64,000 nucleotides of DNA from contig JAINUG010000380.1 in assembly GCA_029706075.1 (NCBI GenBank), positions 447,117-511,116 of the forward strand, in the 5' to 3' direction. The stretch is from Aldrovandia affinis. Lineage: Eukaryota; Chordata; Actinopteri; Notacanthiformes; Halosauridae. The position numbers and the translations under genes were made by a program. Numbering within the stretch: position 1 is the stretch's first letter; every line of letters starts with the position of its first letter. Below the pieces are notes generated by a model. That model did no database searches. It saw only the letters and a list, made by a program, of their open reading frames with translations, and had not been told where the DNA came from. Below, piece after piece: positions 1-10,640 of the stretch.

Positions 1-252
1 TGGTGAAGACCAAGTAACCAGGGTGCAAAATACACTGAATAGATTGCAGATCATGGAAAATTACTCCTGTTTGCAATATAATATCCACTGTAATGTGGAA
101 TGCATGTTCTGGTCGAAAGTATTTATAATACATATTGATATATTTAGCCAGAAATCAGTTAAACCAAGGCTTCCCAGACTGTGTGAGCTGGGTTTCACTC
201 CAACTGAAACCCCAATGTCCCAAGTTTAATGGGCTGTTCATGTACTGTATCT

Positions 253-366
253 ACATTTACATTTTACATTTTAAGCATTTAGCAGACGCTCTTATCCAGA
301 GCGACTTACAAGATGTGCATTAATACAAGGCGAGAACAATCAAAGTTAGCGTACAAGATCAGTGCA
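253..366 (-). mobile_element. LINE/SINE 3' tail insertion with GTATCT duplication
   Basis: A 114-bp insertion carries the common fish retroposon tail (AGCATTTAGCAGACGCTCTT and TACATTTACATTTT-like repeats), antisense here. It is flanked by GTATCT at 247-252 and 367-372. The paralogous intron copies near 1795 and 24465 read straight through one GTATCT, so this is a precise, copy-specific insertion. Confidence 0.75.
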
Positions 367-683
367 GTATCTTTAGTCTGTAATGACACATTAACAATAA
401 TCTGCCCTCTAAGGCCACGTTGTGTCAGACACACATATCTGAGCCATGAACTTTGACCCCTACTCTACCATGCTGTCCACTGCTCCCTCACACAGCTCTG
501 AGAATGTCTCCATGTTTCAGCCCCTCCCTGTCTCTCTCTATCAGTCATGTGACACGCAGTTAGGAGCGGGCCTGAGGACTAAAATGCCTCCTTTTATGAT
601 TATACCACTTTGTAAATATCCATTTCCCCAAAATTCAATAATTAAAAACAAAATGTACACATTAAAAATGAAATGTATTTCTT

Positions 684-1042
684 GGGCCTTGGATAGCGTA
701 ACGGTCTAATCATTCAAGTGCAAATGCAAGCTGCCTATTACAGCCGTGGTTCGAAACCCGACTGTGCCAGACCGCCCATGAGCCCCAATCAGGGGCGGTG
801 ATTGGCTGTCCGCCCCAGGGGGAGGGTGAGAGAGCACAAGTTCGCTGAGAAGTGCGAAGGGTGTCTCTAGAAAGTAGGTGGTCAAGTTCCGTCTCGGAGG
901 AGGTGGATCATCGCCAGCCTCGGGGAATTAGTTTGACCCAGAAGACGGGCGGCGAGTTCATGGGGGAGGGCGAATCGAAATAAATAGAGAGTATAATTGG
1001 CTACTAAATTGGGAGAAGAACGGGAAACAATAAGAAAACTCA
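684..1042 (+). mobile_element. tRNA-derived SINE (family A), about 350 bp
   Basis: It begins with a tRNA-like head (GGCCTTGGATAGCGTAACGG as A-box region, then GGTTCGAAACCC as B box). The body has GGGGCGGTGATTGGCTGTCC and the tail ends ...ATTGGGAGAAGAACGGGAAA. The paralogous intron at about 2105 lacks it. Flanks ATGAAATGTATTTCT and ATGATTTGTATTTCT look like a long target duplication, typical of L1-type mobilisation. Relatives lie at 19290, 23094 and 59018. Confidence 0.75.
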
Positions 1043-1275
1043 TTTTTAAAAATGATTTGTATTTCTGAAACTAACATTTGTTTTCCATTTGTTTAAACTG
1101 TGATAACTTAAGTCAAGGCCTCAGTAGATGGAAGTTGATATACTTAACTTTTTATTGATCTTATTCATTTTGAATCACAAAGAATTTACAACTGAACATT
1201 TTTAAATGTAAAAAGTAAATTTAATACAAATTACACGCAATAAATAATAACTCTGTTCTGTTATCAGAGAATTAC

Positions 1276-1446
1276 CTTATAGTCTTCTACTGCCTCATGA
1301 ACTGGTTGCACTTTGTGGTTTTTATGTTTTTCTGAAGTGTAGCAGGTAACACAGATGAGGGCTTGATCATCCAAACAGAAGAGTTTGAGTTTCTCATTGT
1401 GCAGACTGCAGAGCTCTTCAGATCCTGCTGTAGAGAGACTTCTCTC
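1276..1446 (-). other. Extra B-box exon (1b) of TRIM copy 1
   Basis: This 171-bp segment encodes 57 residues beginning [13 protein letters not shown] and ending DYK. It is homologous to the second half of exon 1. An AG lies directly upstream (TTAAAG|GAG) and a donor follows (AAG|GTAATT), so it would splice in phase 0/0. The B-box ligand pattern C-x2-H, C, D, C-x2-C, H-x2-H is intact. Homologous open exons sit at the same place in copies 2 and 3. It could be a cassette or second B-box exon, or a fossil of a partial gene duplication whose frame happens to remain open. Confidence 0.6.
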
Positions 1447-2751
1447 CTTTAAGAATTAAAGAATATGTTATAACTACGATATGTCCTATAAATTAAAACA
1501 TATTGATCAGACTGATTCAGACTCCATTTGGCAAAAGTGAGGAAATTGGTGAAGACCAAGTAACCAGGGTGTAAAATACACTGAATAGATTGCAGATTAT
1601 GGAAAATTACTCCTGTTTGCAATATAATATCCACAGGAATGTGGAATGCATGTTTTCTGGTTGAAAGTATTTATAATACATATTGATATATTTTGCCAGA
1701 AATCATTTCAACCTAGTCTTCCCAGACTGTGTGAGCTTGGTTTCACTCCAACTGAAAGCACAATGTCCAAGTTTAATGGACTGTTCATGTTCTGTATCTT
1801 TAGTCTGTAGTGACACATAAACAATGATCTGCCCTCTAAGACCACATTGTGTCAGACACACATATCTGAGCCATGAACTCTGACCCCTACTCTACCATGC
1901 TGTCCACTGCTCCCTCACACAGCTCTGAGAATGTCTCCATGTTTCAGCCCCTCCCTGTATCTCTCTATCAGTCATGTGACACGTAGTTAGGAGCGGTGCA
2001 AACTGCAATCAGCCCTGAGGACTAAAATGCCTCCTTTTGTGATAATAGCACTTTTGTAAATATCCATTTCCCGAGGAATTAAATAATTAAAAACAAAATG
2101 TTCATAAAATAAAAATGAAATTGTATTTCTGAAACAAACATTTGTTTTCCATTTGTTTAAACTGTGATAAACTAAGCCATGGCCTCAGTTGATGACAGCT
2201 GAAAAGCTTCACTTTTTAAGGATCTTATTCATTTTGAGTCCCAAAGAATTTAGAACTAAAACTGTTAAAATATAAAAAGTCAAATCGATATTTATTACAT
2301 GCAATAAATAATTTAATTAAGAAAAACTGTTGTGTTATCAGATAATTACCTTGTACTCTTCTGATGCCTCCTGAACTGGGTGCACTTTGTGGTTTTTATG
2401 TTTTTTTGAAGTTTGGCAGATAACACAGATGAGGGCTTGATCCTCCGAACAGAAGAGTTTGAGTTTCTCGCCGTGCAGACTGCAGAGCACTTCAGATCCT
2501 GCTGTAGAGAGACTTCTCTCCTTTAAGAACGCCTCACAGGCATTCCTCAGAGACAGGTTAGGGGGAAGGTGACCCATAGAAGATTTTCTCCTGCAAACTG
2601 GGCACTCCCAAGATCCCTTCTGTTCCCAGTACTTCTGCAGACAGGCTTTACAGAAGCTGTGGCTGCACTTCAGGACAACAGGATCCCTGAAGATGTCAGT
2701 GCACACAGGACAGGAGAGCTCCTCTTGCAGCTGAGAAGATTTGCCCGCCAT
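1276..2751 (-). CDS. TRIM gene copy 1, 5' part (RING and B-box exons)
   Basis: This is the 5' part of a tripartite-motif E3 ubiquitin ligase-like gene. Exon 1 (2751-2350, 134 codons) starts MAGKSSQLQ. It holds a complete C3HC4 RING (ligands at residues 14, 17, 29, 31, 34, 37, 50, 53) and a B-box 2 with all zinc ligands. It ends AAG|GTAATT, phase 0. A second B-box exon (1446-1276) follows. The coiled-coil and PRY-SPRY exons, present in copies 2 and 3, must lie left of base 1. The start is chosen because the same MAGK start with the same spacing to the RING occurs in copy 2. RING/B-box domains of this class transfer ubiquitin; target recognition by SPRY is inferred from the paralogues. It resembles fish TRIM35-like or A33-like genes; no exact symbol is assigned. 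Confidence 0.85.
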
Positions 2752-3860
2752 TCTGTCTCAGTCAGTTTTGAGCTCAGTAATGCGGTCTACTAAAATGGTG
2801 GTTTAGTTTCACTTTTAATTACTGCTGTTACTCAAAATGCAGTAAAAAAAATAAAGGTCCTTAAAACAACTCAAATCCTCCTCACGGATCAGAGGAGCTC
2901 CTCTCCCAGGAGAGAAAATCCAGACTTCACCCCTTCTCAATTACACTGATATGGGCCAGTAATGGCTTCTGATCAAAGTCCACAGTTTAGTTGAGGTCTT
3001 ACTGACTATTTTACTCCAACTGCTTTTGCTCTTCATGTATTCTGCTATTTTGTTAGTCACCTAATCCAAGTCTCTACTTTCTCAAAAATATCACCCTTTG
3101 AAAGAATTACACGGCCTCCACTGTAACTAAATCAGTCTGATAGTGAGCACCGTTCTCCCGTTCACGTTAGACACCTGTACAGTACCTGTGACACGCCTGT
3201 AATGGCTTCTGATGAAAGTCTTCAAATTAATTTCACTTTTACTGGAAACTCAAACTGCAGATATAATCTCCATAGATGTTCAAGAATCATGCGGTATTAG
3301 TTCTCCATCTGATCAGCGCGTCGCTCTCCCAGTTTATGCGCTTGATCTGGCCCCCACTCCAACAAAAGCAGTCCCACTGTTGCCACGCCTGAGACACACC
3401 TAAGAGATTAATGTTCAGGGTTCACTCAAGGATAGAACATATTTTATGATATAAGCTTTATCTTCACTGGAACACTGGGCCGGTTCCAGCTTGTGTTGTG
3501 TGGGTGAGCGGGCGGTAGAATGACTTCGTCTGAAGAAGACGTGACTTGTTACAGGGAAGGGGCTCATGCATTTGATTTAGAATGTCTGTCATCTTTAAGA
3601 GTAATGAAAGCAATGCATACAATTCTAAGTGTATCTTTTGAGAAAACTAGGTGATCAAATGAGCAAGTTAATCATATGTCTCTCCCAACCATCTTGAGTT
3701 GTTAGTAAAATAATTGTCACATTAAAAAAAAGTTAGATGAACTCCAGAGTCAAATTACTGCTTTAGCAACTTGTGTTCTGTGTATGCCTTCCATCCTTCA
3801 TGATTTCATATGACTCTGTTCTTAATTTTCATTTCCACTGCAGCCTTTATCCATTTACAC
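2752..3860. promoter_or_regulatory. Upstream region of TRIM copy 1
   Basis: There is no coding signal here. The region is closely conserved at 25595-26783 upstream of copy 2, consistent with 5' flank, promoter or untranslated exon of a duplicated gene read to the left. It includes the interferon-element-like motif listed separately. I could not place a TATA box or transcription start. Confidence 0.45.
2805..2816 (-). promoter_or_regulatory. ISRE/IRF-like element upstream of TRIM copy 1
   Basis: On the minus strand this reads AAAAGTGAAACT, one base from the ISRE/IRF consensus GAAANNGAAACT, about 54 bp upstream of the copy 1 ATG. Fish TRIM genes of this class are often interferon-induced, so the location is plausible. 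The evidence is motif plus position only. The same site in copy 2 is altered (25648-25659). Confidence 0.4.
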
Positions 3861-3861
3861 T

Positions 3862-4074
3862 TTGCTTTACATTTTTAAGCATTTAGCAGACACTTATCCA
3901 GAGCGACTTACACAGTTTACATACACTCCATTTATACAGCTGGATATTTTACTGATGCAATTCAGGTTAAGTACCTCGCTCAAGGGTACAACGGCAGTGC
4001 CCCCACCTGGGAGTCGAACCAGCAACCTCTGAGTCACAAACCCAGTTCCCTAACCATTACACTACACTGCCACC
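3862..4074 (-). mobile_element. V-SINE (unit A copy)
   Basis: Read on the minus strand it has a tRNA-like head with B box GGTTCGACTCCC. It also has the V-SINE core (CCCTTGAGCGAGGTACTTAA, ATATCCAGCTGTATAAATGG) and the tail GTCGCTCTGGATAAG. The orthologous copy at 26784-26998 shows it predates the segmental duplication. Confidence 0.8.
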
Positions 4075-4084
4075 CTATATCACT

Positions 4085-4503
4085 TTTGATGCAAAACCCA
4101 GTCGAATCTGTCTGTCTCATATTTTGCTTTGATTTCTCTCAGCAATATCATACACAGTGTATCGATCACTTCATTTTGCACACCTTTAGAAGTGTACTTC
4201 GCATTTGGTGGCATATTCTTGGTGATCTCTGCTAGTTTGACACCCTTAGCTAAAGAGTACTCAAAGAGTTTAAGCAAAAATACCGGCGGATACATCATCA
4301 GTAGTACTTTCAGTAGTGCCACCGAGAGGGAGTTCAATGACAACAAGAAACTGCACGACTTCACCGATGCATTGTACATAGCACCTGTTCTTTTCGACCC
4401 GAGTATGCCCCAACAAGGACAAAATCCTTTCCCCTGTTGTGTGTCTCTGTGTAAATTCTGCCCATGCAGCTGCAGCTAGTATGTGACACTGACTAGATGC
4501 CAT
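4085..4503 (-). pseudogene. ZMYM1-like hAT transposase fragment (unit A)
   Basis: The minus-strand translation contains ...AAAAWAEFTQRHTTGERILS, then in another frame IGEVVQFLVVIELPLGG, and then LFEYSLAKGVKLAEITKNM and YTSKGVQNEVIDTL. These blocks occur in the DUF4371/ZMYM1-like hAT-derived proteins of fish. The two frames need a frameshift, and the N-terminal and catalytic portions are missing, so this is a fragment. The homologue in unit B is at 27873-28269. The family call rests on recall, not on a search. Confidence 0.55.
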
Positions 4504-4545
4504 GCCATTTTCCAGTTATTTAAACCTTGATTGGTAAAGACAGAA

Positions 4546-5540
4546 TCTTTGCAAAACCTGTGGCACAACCATAAAAGATGCCGCGAGCACCACGTCAAAT
4601 TATTTTGCGCCATTTAAGAACTCACAGAGACTCGTTAGTCAGTCTGAAGATATTAGCTCGCTATCTAGCTAGCAGTTAGCTAATGTGGCTAAGTATGTAA
4701 CATTAGATGCCTACCGGTAAATTGGATAACGCTAGGTTGCTGAAACTATTTCTAAGAAAAATAGTCTCGACCATCAATTCTGTACAGCAACAGGTAGCTA
4801 ATGCACCCAGTGTCATCATGTAATGTTATGGGCTGAAAAGGAGAAGCAAAGCTAGCCAGCTAACTAAGTTAGCTATTATTATTTGGGACGTTAACATCAG
4901 CTAGCTAACTTGTATGAATAAATTGGCGATCTGCTTAAAAGATTGTGCTGTGGATAACGTTTTGGCGAACTTCCTCCTCGGGCATTTCAGAGAACAGTCC
5001 GGTACCACATTGCTGTTAACCTAAATATTAACAATATTAAATATAATTTGTGACAACAAAATAGTCTCATCTTTAGATTAAGCCAGAGCCTTGAAAGTAT
5101 AATGTGGTTAGGCCCACTTTATAGTTCAGTAGGCAAATCAGTGTGATCTAGTTAATGATTTGTGTATTGTTAATCAACAGGTGTGCTGAGTATACAGAGG
5201 TCAAGGCAAAGAGAGGCGTTACTGAGGAGCAGCACAGTATAGACTCATTCCTCAAGGCAGGGACCATTCAGGTGTACAGCCAGGGCCACCCAAGCAGTCA
5301 TAGAAGCAGTGATTCAGTACCTTATCACTGACAGCAGCCTCCCTCTGTCCCTGGTGGAAAAGAGGAGCTTCAGACATTTCATGTCTGTCCTGGACCCGCG
5401 ATACAACCCTGTCAGCCGAGGGAAAGTGACTACGCAGTTGACTCATCTAGTGTTAGAAAAAGAAGCCATCATCAAAAACAAGCGGGCTGAAACCAACTAT
5501 GTGTCCGTAACTGTAGACATCTGGTCTGATAGAACCATGA
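4546..5540 (+). pseudogene. ZBED-like hAT transposase remnant (unit A)
   Basis: A partial BED zinc finger is readable at 4555-4640 (C-x2-C-GTTIKDAAS, then FAPFKNSQR). A long intron-like gap follows, then VKAKRGVTEEQ at about 5190 and the coding block 5309-5540 (SLVEKRSFRHFMSVLDPRY ... TVDIWSDRTM). This matches hAT transposases of the ZBED4/6 type. The frame is broken near 5285 and cut at 5540 by an inserted LINE; homology resumes at 6366 (GFLG...). It would have been a nuclear DNA transposase. It is now a pseudogene, and the intact target site of the unit B ERV lies at 4586-4589 (AGCA). Confidence 0.6.
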
Positions 5541-6359
5541 CATTGCATGGCATTACAGGCATTTGGCAGACGCTCTTATCCAGAGCAACGTACAACAAAG
5601 TGTTAACCGTAGTCAAGAACAGTTTAGCTGAAAGCCACCCTAGCGGTTCCAGGTGCTAGGAGCAACCACATAGTTAAACTATGACCCTGTAGGTAAATCT
5701 GTAGCCACAATTCAAAGGTAGCAATGAAACAATCAGTGTGGAAAATAATGCCTAAGCCTAATACAATACATAAGATAAGATAAGGGGGGATTTGGTTTGT
5801 CACAGCAGCAATAATACAGGAGGCAGTGAAAGATCACACAAGACATACAGGACATCACAGTATACTGAATAATAAATACAAGATAAATATATTTTAAAAA
5901 CCAGAGTAAAAACCTAGCAGCTATACAGACATAAACAAGTAGACATGTGTAATACTAAGCAGCTACGTCCCTAAGTTAACAAAAAACGGACTACAGGGAG
6001 AGGTGCACCCTGAAGAGATGAGTCTTCAGTCGTCGCTTGAAGGTAGCCAGGGTCTCAGCTGTTCTGACTTCCACAGGAAGGTCATTCCACCATCGTGGAG
6101 CCAGAACCGACAGGAGACGTGACCGGGAAGCGCAGGTGTGGAGGGGGGTAGGTGCTAGGCTTCCTGAGGTAGCAGAACGGAGTGGTCTGGCAGGTGTGTA
6201 GGGTTTAAAGATCTTGAGGAGGTATGTTGACTGCCTGGTATGCTAGGACCAATGTCTTGAATTTGATGCGAGCTATAACAGGCAGCCAGTGGAGGGTAGT
6301 GAGCAGGGGGGTGACATGGGAGTGTCTAGGAAGGTTGTAGACCAGATGGGCTGCAGTGT
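5541..6359 (-). mobile_element. 5'-truncated LINE fragment inserted in the hAT remnant
   Basis: An 819-bp insertion is flanked by CCATGA at 5535-5540 and 6360-6365. Unit B (43282 onward) reads straight through a single site. Its left end is the common LINE tail in reverse (GGCATTTGGCAGACGCTCTT). Further right, 6000-6350 is antisense LINE coding/3' sequence (GAAGGTCATTCCACCATCGT, GGCAGCCAGTGGAGGGTAGT). At 5764-5990 it carries a second tail type (AAGATAAGATAAGG) also found in sense at 9744-9915. Confidence 0.7.
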
Positions 6360-6365
6360 CCATGA

Positions 6366-6753
6366 GGGGCTTCCTGGGCGTTGCAGCCCATTACATGGAT
6401 TTGGGAAGGAGAAATCTTGTCAAAATATGAGTAGTAGTTTTGAAAATATTAACATGTACATAAGAAATCTGAAAACAAGATGGCCGACTGCTCAAATTAA
6501 TTTACTTTTTCTTTGTAACCAAAAACATTTTCACAAAACAATGCTCAAAAGCCATCTATCTACCATCTACCATCTGGTGAAGTGACGCCAAGATCTGTGA
6601 CCGATGGTGTCGAAACCTCCCCTTGGTTGTTTTGGTGTGGACTGACTACAATAATCATCCAAAAAGTGCATCTATTGTCAAAAGGGACTGGTATAGAGAT
6701 GATTTAGACTCGTACATATAAACTTGAGACTTGACTTGAACATGCATGAAGTG
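6366..6753. other. Non-coding remainder of the hAT region (unit A)
   Basis: The sequence continues the ZBED-like hAT homology for about 20 codons, then becomes AT-rich non-coding DNA closely matching 43288-43680 in unit B. I see no further gene. Confidence 0.5.
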
Positions 6754-6940
6754 CAAAGAGTTTGTTGCTCTTGTGCCACTGGTTCTCTGTGGCTCAGTTG
6801 GTAGAGCACAGCGTTGGCAATGCTTAGGTTGTGGGTTCAATCCCCACTGGGGCCACATATACTGAAAATGTATGCATTCACTACTGTAAGTCGCTTTGGA
6901 TAAAAGCGTCTGCCAAATGGCGTATATCAATATTAATATT
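6754..6940 (+). mobile_element. tRNA-derived SINE (family B), unit A insertion
   Basis: The head GTGGCTCAGTTGGTAGAGCA carries a pol III A box and GGTTCAATCCC a B box. The tail is CGCTTTGGATAAAAGCGTCT then GGCGTATAT. It is flanked by AAGTG (6749-6753 and 6941-6945). Unit B has the uninterrupted site near 43670-43680. It is not a functional tRNA gene: the head runs directly into a SINE tail. Confidence 0.8.
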
Positions 6941-7147
6941 AAGTGACTTAATGACAAGTCTGATACACACACATATATACAGTATGTGTGTTTTTTATAT
7001 ACTCGATACATTTGACAATTTGAAGTAATAATCCCAAAAAAAACTCAACCATACACATTTAGAAAGGTATTTCATGGAAACTCATTAAAAAATGTAATCA
7101 ATAGAGGGTACCATCGGCCGCCAAATTGGGAGAAATATACTTCTATA

Positions 7148-7450
7148 CACCTCTCACCCCAGCCACAGACTGTTCACCCTCCTCTCTCTGGGAGGTGCTA
7201 CAGGTCTCTGTTCTAGGACCAGCAGATTCAGGAACAGCTTCTTCCCCTCAGCTGTCACCTTGTTGAACTCTGCACCAAGGCGATAGTATAATATTATACC
7301 ATGCCATTGTTATACCATACTGTTTATTTTATATTTACACTGTTATCTCCAAATTGTATATTCTCTTCTTGCACTTGCGGTTAGATGCTAACTGTATTTC
7401 GTTGTCTCAGTACTTGTACTTTGTGCAATGACAATAAAGTTGAATCTAAT
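7148..7450 (+). mobile_element. LINE 3' tail insertion, CTTCTATA duplication
   Basis: This 303-bp segment ends TGCAATGACAATAAAGTTGA then ATCTAAT, a non-LTR retrotransposon 3' end with a polyadenylation-like AATAAAG. It is flanked by CTTCTATA (7140-7147 and 7451-7458). Unit B near 44041-44050 shows the empty site. Confidence 0.7.
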
Positions 7451-7458
7451 CTTCTATA

Positions 7459-7954
7459 TATTTCTTGTAGTGTGGTGCCCAGTACTGCACACGGCACTCT
7501 AAATGAGGTCTGACAAATGCATTATATAACATCAATATAATCTCCTTTGAGGTTTTTCAATTGTTTACCAGTAACTGAAACACTATTTTAACCTATTAAG
7601 ATAAAATAGTATAAGTATAAATAAATACAATAATTACACTTTAAAAGATTTTCAAAATGCAACACTTTTAACACATTACAAGATAATATATGTGTAAATG
7701 CATGCAAGGGTTAACCTTTAAAAATGTATATGATGGTTGCACTTAATTCATATAAAATCTATATTTATGCCAATTTACTAAAGGTTTACACTGAAAATAG
7801 GCAAATTGTTGTAACGTTGTTGGAGGCCTGCGGTATGTGAGCTGTTTGCAGTTAAATGGTGCAATATGGTAACTGTTTTCTTGACAACAGACACATATGC
7901 CACAACTCATGCATCTTCTTCATCTTCAGCCGCTTATTCCTAGTTAGGGTCGCG
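7459..7954. other. AT-rich repeat-derived DNA (unit A)
   Basis: No gene is visible. The start (TTTCTTGTAGTGTGGTGCCC) resembles antisense CR1 C-terminal sequence also present at 53466. The rest matches 44050-44500. A short segment at 7908-7955 replaces the unit B sequence at this point. Confidence 0.45.
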
Positions 7955-8424
7955 GGAATGGCGTGGCATGGCGCGGAGCTGAACGGTCGCATTTCTACTC
8001 TCTCCGTCAAAATCGGTTAAATTGAGCAATTATCCTGTGCTAAAAACGAACTAATTCCTTTATTAAACTACGTTTTGAGTGTATCTGGGATCTAGTCATG
8101 TCGAACAAACCGCCTAAATCTGCCTCGAAAAGGCTCAGAACAAGAAGCAATTACAGCCCTGAAAGACGACTTCGGCTCCAAATTCGACAGAGTTCTGGCT
8201 GCAGTAAATGGGATCAAATGGGATCAAATCGGACCAGGGAGACTGGGGCAGGCGGAGGACCTTTGGCGAAGTGCCATCTCGAAGAGGCGTCAGAGGTCGC
8301 CTTCACTCCCGGTCGCAGGACTATGGCAGCAAAATCACATTACTGGGGGATTGACATAGAAATAGCGGGTCTAATTGACTACCACATTGGGAGAAAAATC
8401 AGAAACAAAAATATATTTTTTTAA
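7955..8424 (+). pseudogene. L1/Tx1 5' region and ORF1 N-terminus remnant (unit A)
   Basis: Homologous to the GGGGGCGTGGC-type start at 44530, it runs to an ATG at 8098 (MSNKPPKSASK). It then jumps to sequence matching 45084-45150 (GSKFDRVLAAVNGIK in the unit B frame), lacking the 38-bp repeat array of unit B. At about 8290-8410 a SINE family A-like tail (GACTACCACATTGGGAGAAA) follows. The frame is lost, so no functional protein is expected. Confidence 0.45.
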
Positions 8425-8945
8425 AACAAAAAAATTAAAGACAAGATCCGAGTCATGCAGGCAGCCAGAAACAAGGGTAAAATCATGTCTGACGACCACC
8501 ATGTCATGATTTTCCAAGACCTGTCCACAGAACTACACAAGAAAAGGAAGCTCACCAAACACCACACACAACATCTCCACAGTGAACTGCCTGGCCTCCT
8601 TCAATATAAACCTTCACTACTGAAAAATGATAACCAGTTCTTGCAGAGACCAGACTGGAATTGAACCCACAACCACTCTTTCGCAGAGCTAGTTCCTACT
8701 ATGTGTGCCACAAGAAACCTCTGTAGATGAGTGCATCATACCATTCCCTTTATGCCCCTTATGCAACACAAGGGCAAAGCCTACTGATTGATCTTGTTGA
8801 TCGATTGATCTTGCTGATCGATTGATTGGCTAATTGTTGTGCTGGTCTGGTGTATTTATTGATTGATTTATCTCTTTCTGATGTCTATTGTTTTTATGTT
8901 GCTGTACGACAACCTAATTTCCACCTGGGGATCAATAAAGTATCT

Positions 8946-8982
<37 letters not shown>

Positions 8983-9520
8983 ATCTGGGAGCGCAGAAGA
9001 AGGAAAGAGACACTTTCACAGAGCAGGAAGTACTCAAACGCTGATCCCTCAGCAAGGAGAGGACTCGTCTTGCTGTGCTTTGTGTCATTAGCTATGCTGT
9101 GCACTTGTCCGTCATATCTATAAACTTTGCTGAATTTTAACAAAATTGAACTTAACTGTGTACAGAAATACCAGGCTTGGCTTTATTCGTCATTCACAGG
9201 GAGATTCCGTTTGATCAATATTTAATTTGTTAGATCTGATGGCCATGCAGCAATGCATTACAATCAAACATTGCTTGTAATGCTTGAGAAGGCCCCTAGA
9301 TGGGACCATTGTAAGATAATTGCAGTTTCTCTGTGACCCCGGTAGAGGTTGTTTTTCTTTTCACCTCGGCGTTAAACCCTAACTGACCTCATCAAATCTG
9401 AATAACTTTTTTATTAGATTACTGGGAGTTTATGGCACAAAAGTGCAAAAAACAAAACTGCTGGCCTATTTTCCCTGTATGTTTGAGTTTAGTGATCAGT
9501 GATTCTTTCTCTATCCCACC
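8425..9520. other. Non-coding repeat-rich block with LINE tail and ATC microsatellite
   Basis: The block matches 45395-46440 of unit B. It contains a non-LTR tail (TTCCACCTGGGGATCAATAA, AGTATCTATC) followed by a perfect ATC tract at 8946-8981 (12 units, against 9 units at 45887-45913). Open frames across the tract encode poly-I, poly-S, poly-D or poly-M and are artefacts. I see no other coding sequence. Confidence 0.6.
8946..8981. repeat. (ATC)12 microsatellite
   Basis: Twelve perfect ATC units follow the AATAAAGTATCT end of a LINE tail. The orthologous tract in unit B has nine. Confidence 0.9.
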
Positions 9521-9690
9521 ATTCACCTGCAGGGTCAGGGAATAATTCTCAGTTCTTCCCTGACATCGGCTGAAATAGTTTTTTTCTGTATTTAAATAGT
9601 TTTAATTACCATGTCCATTGTGAAGGGCTGTAAGACAACCTGTTTGTAAATGGCGCTTTACAAACTAAATGTTGATTGACTAGGTGATTA
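9521..9690 (+). mobile_element. L2-type LINE 3' tail fragment (unit A)
   Basis: The sequence (GGGTCAGGGAATAATTCTCA ... CTGTTTGTAAATGGCGCTTT, ATGTTGATTGAC) matches in reverse the 3' end of the L2 inserted in the ERV at 29724-29880. It is a 5'-truncated L2. The unit B copy is split by a piggyBac-like element. Confidence 0.7.
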
Positions 9691-9743
9691 AGTGTAAAAC
9701 GCCTGCAATATGTAAAATACTGAAAGGAAAGCCAGTGTGAACT

Positions 9744-9915
9744 ACTGCTAGGTTTTTACTCTGGTTTTTTAAATATATTTATCTTGTATTTATTATTCAG
9801 TATACTGTGATGTCCTGTATGTCTTGTGTGTTCTTTCACTGCCTCCTGTATCATTGCTGCTGTGACAAACCAAATTCCCGGGATTAATAAAGGCTATCTT
9901 ATCTTATCTTAACTT
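9744..9915 (+). mobile_element. LINE tail insertion with (TATCT) end
   Basis: A 172-bp segment ends GGGATTAATAAAGGCTATCT followed by TTATCT repeats. It lies between AACT copies (9740-9743, 9916-9919). Unit B (49205) reads GTGAACTGAGG without it. The same family lies antisense at 5764-5990. Confidence 0.65.
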
Positions 9916-10131
9916 AACTGAGGCCGTGCAAACAGACTTGGTCCTGAGGGAACCCTGCCATGACACACTGCTGAGGTGAAAGTGCACTCCCGCCATTGTC
10001 ACAGCTAACGCGCACACTGTGGTTTTCAACAGAGTGACAGACCCTGTACGTCCTGCAAGTGTACGTGGCCTCAGGGGGGGAATGTGAGAAGTGCTTCTTT
10101 TAGGTGGGTCTTCAGGGGCTTGCTGATTTGC

Positions 10132-10640
10132 AAAAGCAGTCTGTAATTATTATACAAAACAATGCTGATGTGACTCAAGCTAAAGAATCAGAAAAAAAAG
10201 TATATATTCCTTCAGCATCAACAAAAAAAGTCCAAGGCATGTCTTATCTTGTCTTGTCTAATACACACCCTCTCTCCAGTCCAATACAGCATCTGTGTAT
10301 TGTATATACCTTTGAGCAAGAAATATAGCACTTTCTCACAGCTTTGGGCAGAGATGAGATGGGTAATGGACAAATCTTCATAAATATACAATTTATTTAG
10401 TTGGGGAGTATGGCGGATAGCTGAGGGCGTGCGGCGTGTCAGCTCCGTCTCAGTGTTAAAATCCTTGAACCTATGCCACTTTACTGTATTTAACCAAGTT
10501 ACCATCAATCAGGTAAAAGTCACACAGCAAGATGTGACTACTAATATAACTACTAATAGAACCGTAGCCTACTACAGTTACCTTCTGTTTTCAAGCAACT
10601 AGTAGCAATCAAGGGTGAATCAGACGCGGACAGGTTTATT
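10132..10640. other. Unassigned AT-rich segment between the direct repeats
   Basis: I recognise no gene or repeat family here. It includes short frames with no domain signal. It has no counterpart in unit B. Confidence 0.4.

Larger units (their letters stand above)
1..2349. repeat. Internal tandem duplication around the TRIM B-box exons
   Basis: The sequence starting at base 1 (TGGTGAAGACCAAGTAACCA) recurs at 1548 with only a few differences, through the intron sequence up to about 1270 and about 2335 respectively. Each repeat ends next to a B-box coding segment (1276-1446 and exon 1 from 2350). The intron plus half-exon was therefore duplicated in tandem. Related intron sequence is also found at 24209-24850 and 63325-63600. 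Bases 1-1275 hold no other coding signal apart from the two SINE/LINE insertions listed separately. Confidence 0.75.

Noticed and set aside
6781..6855. tRNA gene
   Set aside because: A and B boxes are present, but the cloverleaf 3' part runs into a SINE tail and the unit is flanked by a target duplication, so it is a SINE head.
8826..9143. Open frames with long poly-isoleucine, poly-serine, poly-aspartate or poly-methionine runs
   Set aside because: They are six-frame translations of the (ATC)12 microsatellite; no codon or domain signal outside it. The same holds at 45767-46075.
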